Of a stretch of 63,446 nucleotides of DNA, positions 10,738-19,576 are shown in pieces; the first letter of the stretch is position 1, and the number at the start of each line of letters is the position of its first letter. Position numbers and translations under genes: made by a program. The stretch comes from Xanthomonas dyei (lineage in GTDB: Bacteria; Pseudomonadota; Gammaproteobacteria; Xanthomonadales; Xanthomonadaceae), in contig NZ_MDEE01000029.1 in assembly GCF_002939865.1 (NCBI RefSeq), forward strand, positions 1 through 63,446, in the 5' to 3' direction. Under the pieces are notes generated by a model. That model made no database searches and had not been told where the DNA came from. It saw only the letters and a list, made by a program, of their open reading frames with translations.

Positions 10738-11151
10738 ATGTACGGTTCCAATCGCCAATATGCCGAGCAATACCGCAAGGTCGGCGTGTCCACCAGCGTG
10801 ACCGAAGCCGACCCGCACAAGCTGGTGTCGCTGTTGTTCGCAGGTGCCTGCCAGCGCATCCGTCTGGCCCAGGCCTGCCTGGTGCAGGGCGACCAGGCGC
10901 GCAAGGGCAAGGCCATTGGCGAAGCCTGCGCGATCGTCGGTCATCTGAACGGCTCGCTCGATCACGAAGCCGGCGGCGAGATCGCTGGTAACCTGTCGGC
11001 CCTGTACGACTACGTCATGCAGCGCCTGACCGCCGCCAACCTGCACAACGACGAGACCGCGTTGACCGAAGCGCTGGATTTGCTCAGCGAAATCGATTCG
11101 GCGTGGAACTCCATCCCCCTCGAACAACGCGGCCTCGCTGCGGTTTCCTGA
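10738..11151 (+). CDS. fliS: Flagellin export chaperone FliS
   Basis: FliS binds the C-terminus of flagellin in the cytoplasm and prevents premature polymerisation. The 137-aa all-helical product starts MYGSNRQYAEQYRKVGV and carries the family core PHKLVSLLFAGACQRI and NLSALYDYVMQRL. A GAGGAG site lies upstream of the ATG; the in-frame extension to 10660 is not supported. Eight bases separate it from the next small gene, as in other fliDST units. Confidence 0.95.
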   Translation: MYGSNRQYAEQYRKVGVSTSVTEADPHKLVSLLFAGACQRIRLAQACLVQGDQARKGKAIGEACAIVGHLNGSLDHEAGGEIAGNLSALYDYVMQRLTAANLHNDETALTEALDLLSEIDSAWNSIPLEQRGLAAVS

Positions 11152-11159
11152 GTCCAGCC

Positions 11160-11453
11160 ATGCATAGCGCGCAAAGCCTTCAAACCGAAATCGCCGACCT
11201 CCGCCTTGCCATGGCGCAAGAGGATTTCGAGGCGATGCCGTTCCTGCTCGACAACCACGATCTGCACCTGCGCGAGTATGCGCAGCACGTGGATCTGAGC
11301 CAGGACCGCGACGCGTTGCAGACCTTGCACACCATGCAGCAAGATTTGATGCGGATGATGCTCGACCGTCGCCGCAAGCTGCTGGATCTGATCCGCGCCC
11401 AGCGCACCTCCTCGTCGGCCAGCCGTGCCTACGCCCGGGTCGGACGGATCTGA
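11160..11453 (+). CDS. Small helical protein in the FliT position
   Basis: The 97-aa product is predicted helical and charged (LRLAMAQEDFEAMPFLLDNH, then MRMMLDRRRKLLDLIRAQR). FliT, a FliD chaperone of about 100-120 aa, usually follows fliS, and size and position agree, but I see no decisive FliT motif. It overlaps the next gene by one base (TGATG). The best call is a FliT-like chaperone by context; an unrelated hypothetical protein is possible. Confidence 0.65.
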   Translation: MHSAQSLQTEIADLRLAMAQEDFEAMPFLLDNHDLHLREYAQHVDLSQDRDALQTLHTMQQDLMRMMLDRRRKLLDLIRAQRTSSSASRAYARVGRI

Positions 11454-12019
11454 TGACCGCACTCGGCACACGCGCGCCATCCGCCGATGCCGAGCTGTTT
11501 GCCGACACGCTCAGTTGCCAATTGCGTCTGCCGGCCGGTTTCCGCGCCGGTGCCGACGCTGGCTCGCACAGCGCCGCAGAAACGCTGCTGCGCAGCCTGG
11601 GTCAGGTCGAAGACCTGCGTAGCGAAGAAACCAGCGAAGACCGTGGCGAACTGCCGCTGCTGGTGCAACGCATGGATGCCAAGCTCGATCTGATGCTCGC
11701 GCTGATCGGTCGCCTGGTCCGCCCGGGCGACAGTGGCCTGATCCAGAATATGGTGCATTGGTCGGTCCGCGGCATCCGCCTCAATTGCGCAACCAGCTAC
11801 GCACCCGGCACAACCGGCAACGTCTGCCTGCAGCCCTCCGACTGGCTTCCTGAATTGGTACAGCTTCCTGCCGAGGTACTGGCAAGCGCCAGCGATGGTC
11901 ACGATCAGTGGCTGTGGCTACGGTTCGCGCCACTCTCACCGGGGTTGCAGGAGGCTCTGGAACGTCATCTGTTTCGTTTGCATCGCCGTCAGATCGCCGA
12001 CGCCCGCCGCCAGCGCTGA
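11453..12019 (+). CDS. Degenerate PilZ-domain protein
   Basis: The 188-aa product has a helical N-terminal half. Its C-terminal beta-rich half (about residues 100-188) resembles a PilZ fold, with SVRGIRL where PilZ has D/N-x-S-x-x-G and an ending FRLHRRQIADAR like the C-terminal helix of PilZ proteins. The RxxxR c-di-GMP motif is not visible, so ligand binding is doubtful. It is coupled to the FliT-like gene, which suggests a role in flagellar function or motility. PilZ proteins brake or steer flagella in other bacteria (YcgR). Confidence 0.6.
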   Translation: MTALGTRAPSADAELFADTLSCQLRLPAGFRAGADAGSHSAAETLLRSLGQVEDLRSEETSEDRGELPLLVQRMDAKLDLMLALIGRLVRPGDSGLIQNMVHWSVRGIRLNCATSYAPGTTGNVCLQPSDWLPELVQLPAEVLASASDGHDQWLWLRFAPLSPGLQEALERHLFRLHRRQIADARRQR

Positions 12020-12089
12020 TCCCGATGGTTGGCGCCAGGCGCCGGGTCGGCTAAGGTGCCCTATACCGAAAAAAGGTCTCTTCTGCGCC

Positions 12090-12722
12090 GTGCGAGTCAT
12101 CATCGTCGACGATCACACCCTTGTCCGCGCAGGCCTGTCCAGGCTGCTGCAAACCTTCGCCGGCATCGATGTCGTCGGCGAGGCCAGCAACGCGCAACAA
12201 GCCCTGGATATGACATCCCTGCACCGCCCGGATCTGGTGCTGATGGACCTGTCCCTGCCCGGCCGTAGCGGCCTGGATGCCATGACCGACGTGCTGCGCG
12301 CCGCGCCGCGCACGCATGTGGTGATGATGTCGATGCACGACGACCCGGTGCACGTGCGCGATGCGCTCGATCGTGGCGCGGTCGGTTTCGTGGTCAAGGA
12401 CGCCGCGCCGCTGGAGCTGGAACTGGCGCTACGCGCCGCCGCTGCCGGCCAGGTGTTCTTGAGCCCGCAGATCTCGTCCAAGATGATCGCGCCGATGCTG
12501 GGCCGCGAAAAACCGGTCGGTATTGCCGCGCTGTCACCGCGTCAGCGCGAGATCCTGCGCGAGATCGGCCGTGGACAGAGCAACAAGGAAATCGCCGCCG
12601 ACCTGGGCATCAGCGTCAAGACGGTCGAAACCCATCGCGCGCGCATGATGGAGTCGCTGGGCTGCCGTCGCGCCAACGATCTGGTCTTGCTCGCCGCCAA
12701 GCATCACAACGAACTGGTCTGA
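12090..12722 (+). CDS. NarL/FixJ-type response regulator
   Basis: The 210-aa product has a receiver domain (residues 1-120; acidic pair Asp7-Asp8, phospho-acceptor Asp53 in VLMDLSLPG, Lys in VVKDAA). A LuxR-type helix-turn-helix follows (about 145-205, LSPRQREILREIGRGQSNKE). The GTG at 12090 is chosen because the receiver begins there; the frame is open further upstream without homology. No histidine kinase is encoded nearby, so its partner is unknown. It lies between the fliS unit and rpoN2, so a motility role is inferred from place only. Confidence 0.9.
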   Translation: MRVIIVDDHTLVRAGLSRLLQTFAGIDVVGEASNAQQALDMTSLHRPDLVLMDLSLPGRSGLDAMTDVLRAAPRTHVVMMSMHDDPVHVRDALDRGAVGFVVKDAAPLELELALRAAAAGQVFLSPQISSKMIAPMLGREKPVGIAALSPRQREILREIGRGQSNKEIAADLGISVKTVETHRARMMESLGCRRANDLVLLAAKHHNELV

Positions 12723-12840
12723 GCGATCGCAGCCGCACTCGCCGTATCGGTTATTCGAAACACCCGGCGCGGCCCGCACAGGGCCGCCGCGATGAAAACA
12801 GTGACGGAATTCCGGCGGGCACGCTTGAGCTCGCCCATCA

Positions 12841-12859
12841 TGTCGGGGAGTTCCCGACA
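12841..12859 (+). other. Hairpin before rpoN2
   Basis: A perfect 7-bp stem (tgtcggg / cccgaca) with a 5-nt loop lies in the 253-nt spacer between the response regulator and rpoN2. There is no T-run after it, so it is not a typical terminator. It could be an operator or an RNA element of the rpoN2 leader. Confidence 0.4.
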
Positions 12860-12975
12860 GACTGTCAGGAAAATCATCAGTCACCTCACCTGACTCCCTG
12901 ATTAGAAACCCGTCGCTTTGTCCTGCAAGATGCGTTCCATCGCTGCTGCATGCAGCGCCCTTCGGAAGCGCTTCC

Positions 12976-14379
12976 ATGAAGACGACCATTTCCGCCCAGC
13001 TTGGCCAGCAACTGCACCTCACCCCGCAGCTGCTGCAGTCGATCCGTCTGTTGCAATTGGACGGCATGCAGTTGGAACTGGAAATCCGTCGTGCCCTGGA
13101 AACCAATCCGTTGCTGGAGTTGGAAGAGCTGGCCGATAATGGGGACGAGGCCACCACCAACGACGATGGCGCCGACGATATCGCTGCGTTCGACGAGCTG
13201 CCGGAAAGCACGATGTGGGACGTGCAGAGCAGCAGTTGGAACGATGGCGACGACGACCGCATGCAGCGCGTGGCCGCCGGCGAGTCCACCGATCCGCATG
13301 TGCGCATCCTGCGCGACCTGGCGCTGGACCTGGACGAGGCCGCTTTGGGGGCCGCCGCGTTCTGGTTGGAGCAGACCGACGATGCCGGGTATCTGACCGA
13401 GGCGCTGTCGACGCTGCAGCAGCTCGGCGCCACGCGCCTGGGGATGACCGTCGAGGCAGTGGAAGCGATCCGTCAGCGCCTGTTGCACGGCGACCCGGCC
13501 GGGCTAGCCGCCTGCGACCTGCGCGAGTGCCTGCAAGCCCAGTTGAACGCCCTGCCCGGCCGCGTCCCGGCTCGTCATCTGGCCGCGCGCATCCTGTCCG
13601 GCGATCTGGATCTGCTGGCCAGCCACGACTACGCGCTGCTGGCGCGTGCGCACGATGCCGAAGTGGACGACGCGCGCGAAGCGGTGCGGCTGATCCTGTC
13701 GCTGCAACCGCGCCCGGGCGACGACCTGCTGCAGGAAAGCAACGCCAGTGTGATTCCGGATGTGCTCGCCTGGCATGCCGATGGTAGCTGGCGCGTGGCG
13801 TTGAATCCGGCCACCACGCACCGCGTCAGCATCAACCCGGTCCACGAACGCGCATTGGCCGAGGCCGGCGATGCCGCGCAGCCGCTGCGCGACATGCTGC
13901 AGGAAGCGCGCTGGCTGACCCGCGGGCTGTCGATGCGCTACGAAACCCTGCTGCGCGCCACGCGTGCGATCGTCGAACGCCAGGCCGCCTTCCTGGCGCG
14001 TGGCGAAGAAGCGATGGCACCGCTGACGCTGAAGGAAATCGCCGACGAGATCGGCATGCACGAATCGACGATTTCGCGCATTACCACCGGCAAATACCTG
14101 CAAACCCCGCGTGGCACCTTCGAACTCAAACATTTCTTCGCCGTGCGGCTGGAAGGCGCCAGCGTCTCCGGCCAAGCGGTCAAGGCCATGGTGCGCCGTT
14201 TGATCGAGAGCGAGCCGGCGGGCCGCCCGCTGGCCGACGAAGCCATTGCCGGCCTGTTGTCGCGTCAGGGCGTTAATATTGCGCGAAGGACCGTGGCCAA
14301 GTACCGCGAACAACTCGACATCGCCCCGGCCCGCGAGCGCCGCCGTAACAACAAACCGCTGCTTGCGCGAGCGGGATAA
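12976..14379 (+). CDS. rpoN: RNA polymerase sigma-54 factor RpoN (RpoN2)
   Basis: Sigma-54 directs RNA polymerase to -24/-12 promoters and needs an AAA+ activator such as FleQ. The 467-aa product has the Gln/Leu-rich region I (ISAQLGQQLHLTPQLLQSIR), an acidic linker (about 55-95), the core-binding region, a helix-turn-helix (HESTISRITTGKY) and the RpoN box ARRTVAKYREQL (from residue 436). Xanthomonads carry two rpoN genes, and the copy in the flagellar cluster is usually called rpoN2. Eight matching promoters lie in this window. Eight bases separate it from the next receiver gene. Confidence 0.96.
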   Translation: MKTTISAQLGQQLHLTPQLLQSIRLLQLDGMQLELEIRRALETNPLLELEELADNGDEATTNDDGADDIAAFDELPESTMWDVQSSSWNDGDDDRMQRVAAGESTDPHVRILRDLALDLDEAALGAAAFWLEQTDDAGYLTEALSTLQQLGATRLGMTVEAVEAIRQRLLHGDPAGLAACDLRECLQAQLNALPGRVPARHLAARILSGDLDLLASHDYALLARAHDAEVDDAREAVRLILSLQPRPGDDLLQESNASVIPDVLAWHADGSWRVALNPATTHRVSINPVHERALAEAGDAAQPLRDMLQEARWLTRGLSMRYETLLRATRAIVERQAAFLARGEEAMAPLTLKEIADEIGMHESTISRITTGKYLQTPRGTFELKHFFAVRLEGASVSGQAVKAMVRRLIESEPAGRPLADEAIAGLLSRQGVNIARRTVAKYREQLDIAPARERRRNNKPLLARAG

Positions 14380-14387
14380 GGACTACT

Positions 14388-14771
14388 ATGAGCAAACTCA
14401 CCGTGCTGCTGGTCGACGACCACGAGGGCTTCATCAACGCTGCGATGCGTCATTTTCGCAAAGTGGAGTGGCTCAACATCGTGGGCAGTGCCGCCAATGG
14501 ACTGGAAGCGATCGAGCGCTCTGAGTCGCTGCGCCCCAATGTCGTGCTGATGGATCTGGCCATGCCCGAGATGGGCGGCCTGCAGGCCACGCGTCTGATC
14601 AAGACGCAGGACGATCCGCCGTATATTGTCATCGCGAGCCACTTCGACGATGCCGAGCATCGTGAACACGCTCTTCGCGCGGGTGCTGACAATTTTGTCA
14701 GCAAGCTGTCCTATATCCAGGAAGTCATGCCAATCCTGGAGGGCCTGACGGAAGGAGCCAGGAATGAGTGA
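14388..14771 (+). CDS. Single-domain response regulator between rpoN2 and fleQ
   Basis: The 127-aa product is a stand-alone receiver. Asp10-Asp11, phospho-acceptor Asp56 (VVLMDLAMPEMGG), Ser in VIASHFDD and Lys in FVSKLS are all present, so it should be phosphorylatable. There is no output domain. The sequence resembles NarL-type receivers more than CheY. Its last 8 nt overlap fleQ, so the two are probably made together and may interact. Confidence 0.88.
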   Translation: MSKLTVLLVDDHEGFINAAMRHFRKVEWLNIVGSAANGLEAIERSESLRPNVVLMDLAMPEMGGLQATRLIKTQDDPPYIVIASHFDDAEHREHALRAGADNFVSKLSYIQEVMPILEGLTEGARNE

Positions 14772-16248
14772 GTCCCGCATTCTGCTAATCGACAGTGACG
14801 CCGTGCGCGCCGAGCGCACCGTGTCGCTGCTCGAGTTCATGGACTTCAATCCCCGCTGGGTTACCGACGGCGCCGACATCAATCCTGGCCGTCACCGCCA
14901 CGATGAGTGGATGGCGGTGATGGTGGGCTCGGCGCAGGACGCCGCGCAGGCCGATAAATTCTTCGACTGGCTGGCCGATGCCAAGCTGCCGCCGCCGGTG
15001 CTGTTGATGGAAGGCAGCCCGATCACGTTTGCGCAGACCCACGGTCTGCACGAAGCCAATGTCTGGGCATTGGACACGCCGCTGCGCCACGCACAGCTGG
15101 AAGCCCTGCTGCGCCGCGCAAGCCTCAAGCGTCTGGATGCCGAGCATCAGGCCGGCGTGCAGCAGGACACCGGTCCGACCGGCAACAGCGAGGCGGTGAC
15201 TCGCCTGCGCCGCTTGATCGACCAAGTGGCCGCGTTCGACACCACCGTGCTGGTGTTGGGCGAATCCGGTACCGGCAAGGAAGTGGTCGCCCGCGCCATC
15301 CATCAGCATTCGCCGCGCCGCGACGGGCCGTTTGTCGCAATCAATTGCGGCGCGATCCCGCCGGACCTGCTCGAAAGCGAACTCTTCGGTCATGAAAAAG
15401 GCGCCTTCACCGGCGCACTGACCACACGCAAGGGCCGCTTCGAAATGGCCGAGGGCGGCACCCTGCTGCTGGATGAAATCGGCGACATGAGCTTGCCGAT
15501 GCAGGTGAAGTTGTTGCGCGTGCTGCAGGAGCGCAGTTTCGAGCGCGTTGGCGGTGGCCAGACCATCCGCTGCAACGTGCGCGTGATCGCCGCCACCCAC
15601 CGCAACCTGGAAACGCGCATCAGCGACGGGCAGTTCCGTGAGGATCTGTTCTATCGCCTCAACGTGTTCCCGATCGAAATGCCGGCGTTGCGCGAGCGCG
15701 TCGACGATCTGGCCATCCTGGTGCAGACGATTGCCGGCCAGCTGGCGCGTACCGGTCGCGGCGAAGTGCGCTTTGCCGATGAAGCCTTGCAGGCGCTGCG
15801 CAGCTACGACTGGCCGGGCAATGTGCGCGAACTGACCAACCTGGTGGAGCGCCTGGCGGTGCTGCATCCCGGTGGCCTGGTGCGCGTGCAGGACCTGCCG
15901 GCGCGCTATCGCGGCGATTTTGCATCGTCCATTCCGGTCGAGCTGCCGCCGGAACCAGCCTTTGTGGCGGCGCCCACTGACGCTGGCGCACTGCCGAGCA
16001 ACGTGGTGACGCTGCAGCCCAAGACGGCCGATGCCGAACCGGCCGCTGCCGCCAGCCTGCCCGACGACGGCATCGATCTGCGTGGCCACATGGCCACCAT
16101 CGAGCTGGCCTTGATCAACGAAGCCCTGGAACGCACCCAGGGCGTGGTTGCGCATGCGGCCCAGTTGCTCGGCCTGCGCCGCACCACGCTGGTGGAGAAG
16201 CTGCGCAAGTACGGCATCGACCGCGAGCAGACCGAGCTGGCGAACTGA
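14764..16248 (+). CDS. fleQ: Sigma-54-dependent flagellar master activator FleQ
   Basis: FleQ is the AAA+ enhancer-binding protein that opens sigma-54 flagellar promoters; in Pseudomonas it also binds c-di-GMP. The 494-aa product has a receiver-like N-terminus (1-125) lacking the phospho-acceptor Asp (AVMVGSA replaces the usual acidic site). The AAA+ domain has Walker A GESGTGKE (166-173), the sigma-54 contact loop GAFTGA (213-218) and Walker B LLLDEIGDM. An Ala/Pro-rich linker and a Fis-type helix-turn-helix (AAQLLGLRRTTLVEKLRKYG) follow. It sits downstream of rpoN2 and next to the island it probably activates. Confidence 0.95.
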   Translation: MSESRILLIDSDAVRAERTVSLLEFMDFNPRWVTDGADINPGRHRHDEWMAVMVGSAQDAAQADKFFDWLADAKLPPPVLLMEGSPITFAQTHGLHEANVWALDTPLRHAQLEALLRRASLKRLDAEHQAGVQQDTGPTGNSEAVTRLRRLIDQVAAFDTTVLVLGESGTGKEVVARAIHQHSPRRDGPFVAINCGAIPPDLLESELFGHEKGAFTGALTTRKGRFEMAEGGTLLLDEIGDMSLPMQVKLLRVLQERSFERVGGGQTIRCNVRVIAATHRNLETRISDGQFREDLFYRLNVFPIEMPALRERVDDLAILVQTIAGQLARTGRGEVRFADEALQALRSYDWPGNVRELTNLVERLAVLHPGGLVRVQDLPARYRGDFASSIPVELPPEPAFVAAPTDAGALPSNVVTLQPKTADAEPAAAASLPDDGIDLRGHMATIELALINEALERTQGVVAHAAQLLGLRRTTLVEKLRKYGIDREQTELAN

Positions 16249-16276
16249 GCGGGCCACGGCTCCGCCAGCGCCCGCT

Positions 16277-16290
16277 GGCATAGCGCTTGC
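16277..16290 (+). promoter_or_regulatory. sigma-54 promoter of the glycosylation island
   Basis: TGGCATAGCGCTTGC has GG at 16277-16278 and GC at 16289-16290, with exact 10-nt spacing and an intact TTGC. It lies 76 nt before the first island gene. It links synthesis of the flagellin sugar to the RpoN2/FleQ tier. Confidence 0.72.
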
Positions 16291-16365
16291 TTCAACAGGA
16301 TCACTCCGTCCGCAGCCACCGGTTGCGGCGGAATCCCGACATTCACCCGTCCCAGCGAGGCATTG

Positions 16366-17475
16366 ATGCCCATCCCCGTCACCAGTCCGCTGCTGCCGCC
16401 GCTGGAAGACTTTCTGCCGTATCTGGAACGGATCTGGACCAGTCGCATCCTCAGCAACGGCGGCGAGATGCACCGTGCGCTCGAGCAGGCGCTGTGCGAC
16501 TACCTGGGCGTGCCGCATCTGGCCCTGTTGACCAACGGCACCACCGCGTTGATCACCGCCTTGCAGGCGCTGCGCATCACCGGCGAAGTCATCACCACGC
16601 CCTACTCCTTCGTGGCCACGGCGCACTCGTTGCTATGGAAGAGCATCACCCCGGTGTTCGTGGATATCGACCCGGTGACGCTGAACCTGGACCCGTCCAA
16701 GATCGAGGCGGCCATCACCCCGCAGACCACCGCGATCATGCCGGTGCACTGCTATGGCACCGCGTGCGATACCACTGCGATCACGCGCATCGCCGACATC
16801 TACAACCTCAAGGTGATCTACGACGCGGCGCATGCGTTCGGCGTGCGCGATGCCGGCGGCTCGATCCTGCGTCATGGCGACCTGAGCGTGTTGAGCTTTC
16901 ATGCCACCAAGGTGTTCAACACCTTTGAAGGCGGCGCCATCGTGTGCCCGGACGAACGAACCTATCAACGCATCGGGCATCTGAAAAACTTCGGCTTCGT
17001 CGACGAAACCACGGTGGTCGCACCCGGCATCAACGGCAAGATGAATGAGATCAGCGCCGCGTTTGGCCTGTTGCAGCTCAAACACATCGATGAGGCCATT
17101 GCGCAACGCGGCGCGATCGACGCGCAGTACCGGCAGCGGCTGAGCGCAGTGCGCGGCATCCGCTGCGTGGCATCGCCGCAGCATTCCAGCGCCAATCACG
17201 CGTATTTCCCGATTCTGGTGCAGGACGACTACCCGCTGTCGCGCGATGCGTTGTATCAGTTGATGCGCGAACACGGCATCCTGGTGCGGCGTTACTTCTA
17301 TCCGTTGATCAGCGACTTCCCGATGTATCGCGCCCTGCCCTCGTCGGCGCCGGCGTGGTTGCCGGTGGCGCGCTCGGTGGCCGCACAGGTGCTGTGCCTG
17401 CCGATCTTTCCCGGCCTGCACAGCGATCAGGTCGACACCATCGCCGACCTGATCGCCGGCGCACAGGCAACATGA
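16366..17475 (+). CDS. DegT/DnrJ/EryC1/StrS sugar aminotransferase, VioA-like
   Basis: This PLP enzyme probably transfers an amino group from glutamate to a dTDP-4-keto-6-deoxy sugar. The 369-aa product carries the family landmarks TTPYSFVATAHSLLW, VIYDAAHAFGV and Lys182 in SFHATKVFNTFEGG as the PLP lysine. The pattern is close to enzymes annotated VioA (dTDP-viosamine synthesis), so a 4-amino product is likely but not proven; FdtB/QdtB 3-aminotransferases are the alternative. The ATG at 16366 follows a GAGG site. It is the first island gene and lies behind a sigma-54 promoter. Confidence 0.9.
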   Translation: MPIPVTSPLLPPLEDFLPYLERIWTSRILSNGGEMHRALEQALCDYLGVPHLALLTNGTTALITALQALRITGEVITTPYSFVATAHSLLWKSITPVFVDIDPVTLNLDPSKIEAAITPQTTAIMPVHCYGTACDTTAITRIADIYNLKVIYDAAHAFGVRDAGGSILRHGDLSVLSFHATKVFNTFEGGAIVCPDERTYQRIGHLKNFGFVDETTVVAPGINGKMNEISAAFGLLQLKHIDEAIAQRGAIDAQYRQRLSAVRGIRCVASPQHSSANHAYFPILVQDDYPLSRDALYQLMREHGILVRRYFYPLISDFPMYRALPSSAPAWLPVARSVAAQVLCLPIFPGLHSDQVDTIADLIAGAQAT

Positions 17476-17539
17476 TCGCAACACGCTGCACCTGCATTTC
17501 AGACTCCCATCTCTTCAACCGGCAACCAGGCGAGATCGC

Positions 17540-17764
17540 ATGACCCAGGCAACATTTATCGAGAACTTCCTCTCCGCCACCGACTTCCAGGAACCGGTGG
17601 AGGTCACGCTGGACACCGTGCTGCTGGAATTGCCGGAGTGGGATTCGCTGGCCGCGCTGGGTGTGATCGTCATGTTCGACATGGAATACGGCAAGACCAT
17701 CACCGGCGAACATCTCACCGCCGCCGTCACCGTGGGCGATCTCTACACACTGACCGAGGCGTAA
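17540..17764 (+). CDS. Dedicated acyl carrier protein
   Basis: The 74-aa acidic helical product has the carrier-protein motif EWDSLAALG, where Ser36 would receive the 4'-phosphopantetheine arm. It is distinct from the housekeeping AcpP motif (DSLD). The next gene, a KAS III homologue, starts 2 nt after its stop, so the pair should build an acyl thioester. ACP/KAS III pairs also occur in Pseudomonas flagellin glycosylation islands, where the acyl group decorates viosamine. Confidence 0.88.
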   Translation: MTQATFIENFLSATDFQEPVEVTLDTVLLELPEWDSLAALGVIVMFDMEYGKTITGEHLTAAVTVGDLYTLTEA

Positions 17765-17765
17765 C

Positions 17766-18806
17766 ATGCCGACCTCCACGCTGCACAACGTCCGCTTTGC
17801 CGGCATGGCGACCTGCGTGCCGAAGCGGGTCGTGTCCAACCTCACCGACTGCCGGCCGCAGATCCGTTCCGAGCGCGAGCGCCTGGTGCGCAACATCGGC
17901 ATCGAGACGCGGCGCATGTCCCAGCCCTGGCAGTGTTTTTCGGACCTGGCCTTCGATGCGACTGAGGTGCTGCTGGACAAGCTGCAGTGGAAGCGCGAGG
18001 AGATCGATGCACTGATCGTCGTGACGCAGTCGCCGGATTATCCAATTCCGGCCACCGCAATCATCCTGCAGGACCGGCTGGGGCTCTCGCACGCCACGGT
18101 CGCCTTCGACGTCAACCTGGGCTGCTCGGCCTACCCGTTCGGCATCAACCTGCTCGGCTCGATGATCGCCGCCGGCGGCGTCAAGAAGGGTTTACTGCTG
18201 GTCGGCGACCGCAGCGCCAATCTGGAAGACCCAATCTTCTCCGACTCCGGCACCGCCACCGCGCTGGAGTTCAGTGCCGACGCGCCGCCGATGTATTTCG
18301 ACCTCAACAGCGATGGCAGCGGCTACAAGGCCATCATCCTGCCGGTGGGTGGTCAACGCGAGCCTGTCGCGATACAGCACCTGCTTCCTTATCGCGAAAA
18401 CGAGAAGGATCGCTGGCACCAAGCCACCGATCTGCAACTCGATGGCACCGCCGTGCTCAGCTTCTCGACCCAGCGCGTCCCTCCCGCAGTTGAAAAATTG
18501 ATCACGTATGCCGGTGTTTCTAAAGATGAGATCGATTATTTCGTGTTCCATCAAGCCAACCGGATGATCAACGAGACCATTCGCAAGAAGCTCGGCCTGC
18601 CGGTGGAAAAAGTCCCCTCGACACTGCGCGACTTCGGCAACACCAGCGGTGCCTCGCTGCCGGTGACGATGACCGCGCGCATCAATAAGGAACTCGAATC
18701 TGGCCCAAAGCGTGTCCTTCTTTCAGGCTTCGGGATCGGCTTGTCTTGGGGTACCTGCCTGATTGATATCGAAGGCGCGATGTTTCCGGAGTTGATCGAG
18801 TCGTGA
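17766..18806 (+). CDS. 3-oxoacyl-ACP synthase III (FabH-like)
   Basis: KAS III enzymes condense a CoA-linked starter with malonyl-ACP. The 346-aa product keeps the full Cys-His-Asn triad: Cys120 in NLGCSAYP, His262 in FHQANRM and Asn292 in FGNTSGAS. With the preceding ACP and the two SDRs after it, it could make a short 3-hydroxyacyl chain for attachment to an amino sugar. Its stop overlaps the next GTG start by 4 nt. Compared with FabH (about 317 aa) it is slightly long. Confidence 0.92.
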   Translation: MPTSTLHNVRFAGMATCVPKRVVSNLTDCRPQIRSERERLVRNIGIETRRMSQPWQCFSDLAFDATEVLLDKLQWKREEIDALIVVTQSPDYPIPATAIILQDRLGLSHATVAFDVNLGCSAYPFGINLLGSMIAAGGVKKGLLLVGDRSANLEDPIFSDSGTATALEFSADAPPMYFDLNSDGSGYKAIILPVGGQREPVAIQHLLPYRENEKDRWHQATDLQLDGTAVLSFSTQRVPPAVEKLITYAGVSKDEIDYFVFHQANRMINETIRKKLGLPVEKVPSTLRDFGNTSGASLPVTMTARINKELESGPKRVLLSGFGIGLSWGTCLIDIEGAMFPELIES

Positions 18807-19576
18807 ATAACGCCCTCGATCCGAACGACCCGTTCTCGTTGCAGGGCAAACGCATCCTGGTCACCGGTGCATCGTCAGGCATCGGACGACAGATCGCGCT
18901 GAGTTGCGCGCAGATCGGCGCACAACTGGTCATCAGCGGCCGCGACGAAGGCCGCCTGGCCGAGACCTTCGCCACACTTGAAGGCACAGGGCATGAGCAG
19001 GTGATCGCCAACCTGGACAAGCAGGAGGACATCGACCATCTCGTGGCGTCGGTCGGTGTCCTGGATGGCGTCGCACACGCGGCCGGTATCGCCCGGCTAG
19101 CACCATTCCGGATGATCAACCGCGCGCAACTGGACGAAACCTTCGCCAGTAATGTCTATGCACCGCTGCTACTGACGCGCGGCCTGCTGGCGAAAAAGCG
19201 CATCAACGCCAAAGGCTCGATCCTGTTTATCTCGGCGGTGGGTTCGCACGTCGGCCCGGTGGCCACTGCCGCCTACTCCGCCAGCAAGGCGGCCCTGCTC
19301 GGCGCAATGCGCACTCTGGCACTGGAAGTGGCCAAGCACGGTATCCGCGCCAACTGCATCGCCCCCGGCTACGTGCGCACGCCAATGCTCGACGGCCTCA
19401 ACCAGAGCGGTGGCAACATCGACGAGCACGCCAAACAGACACCGCTGGGACTGGGCGAACCGGAAGACGTGGCTTACGCGGCGGTGTTTTATCTCTCCGA
19501 CGCAAGTCGCTGGGTTACCCGCAACTACTTTGTCGTAGATGGTGGCCTGACCGTGCCGATGGACATCTACGCATGA
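18803..19576 (+). CDS. Short-chain dehydrogenase/reductase, FabG-like
   Basis: The 257-aa product is a classical SDR: cofactor motif TGASSGIG (21-28), catalytic YSASK (158-162) with Ser about 12 residues upstream, and a C-terminal VVDGG as in FabG. It probably reduces the 3-oxoacyl chain made by the KAS III gene. It starts with GTG overlapping that gene's stop (GTGA) and overlaps the next SDR by ATGA. A sugar keto-reductase role cannot be excluded. Confidence 0.9.
   Translation: MNNALDPNDPFSLQGKRILVTGASSGIGRQIALSCAQIGAQLVISGRDEGRLAETFATLEGTGHEQVIANLDKQEDIDHLVASVGVLDGVAHAAGIARLAPFRMINRAQLDETFASNVYAPLLLTRGLLAKKRINAKGSILFISAVGSHVGPVATAAYSASKAALLGAMRTLALEVAKHGIRANCIAPGYVRTPMLDGLNQSGGNIDEHAKQTPLGLGEPEDVAYAAVFYLSDASRWVTRNYFVVDGGLTVPMDIYA

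Noticed and set aside
12822..12840. Possible sigma-54 promoter upstream of rpoN2 (GG-N10-GC near gggcacgcttgagc)
   Set aside because: The spacing can be made to fit, but the -24 half does not continue as CAC and the -12 half reads GAGC instead of TTGC.
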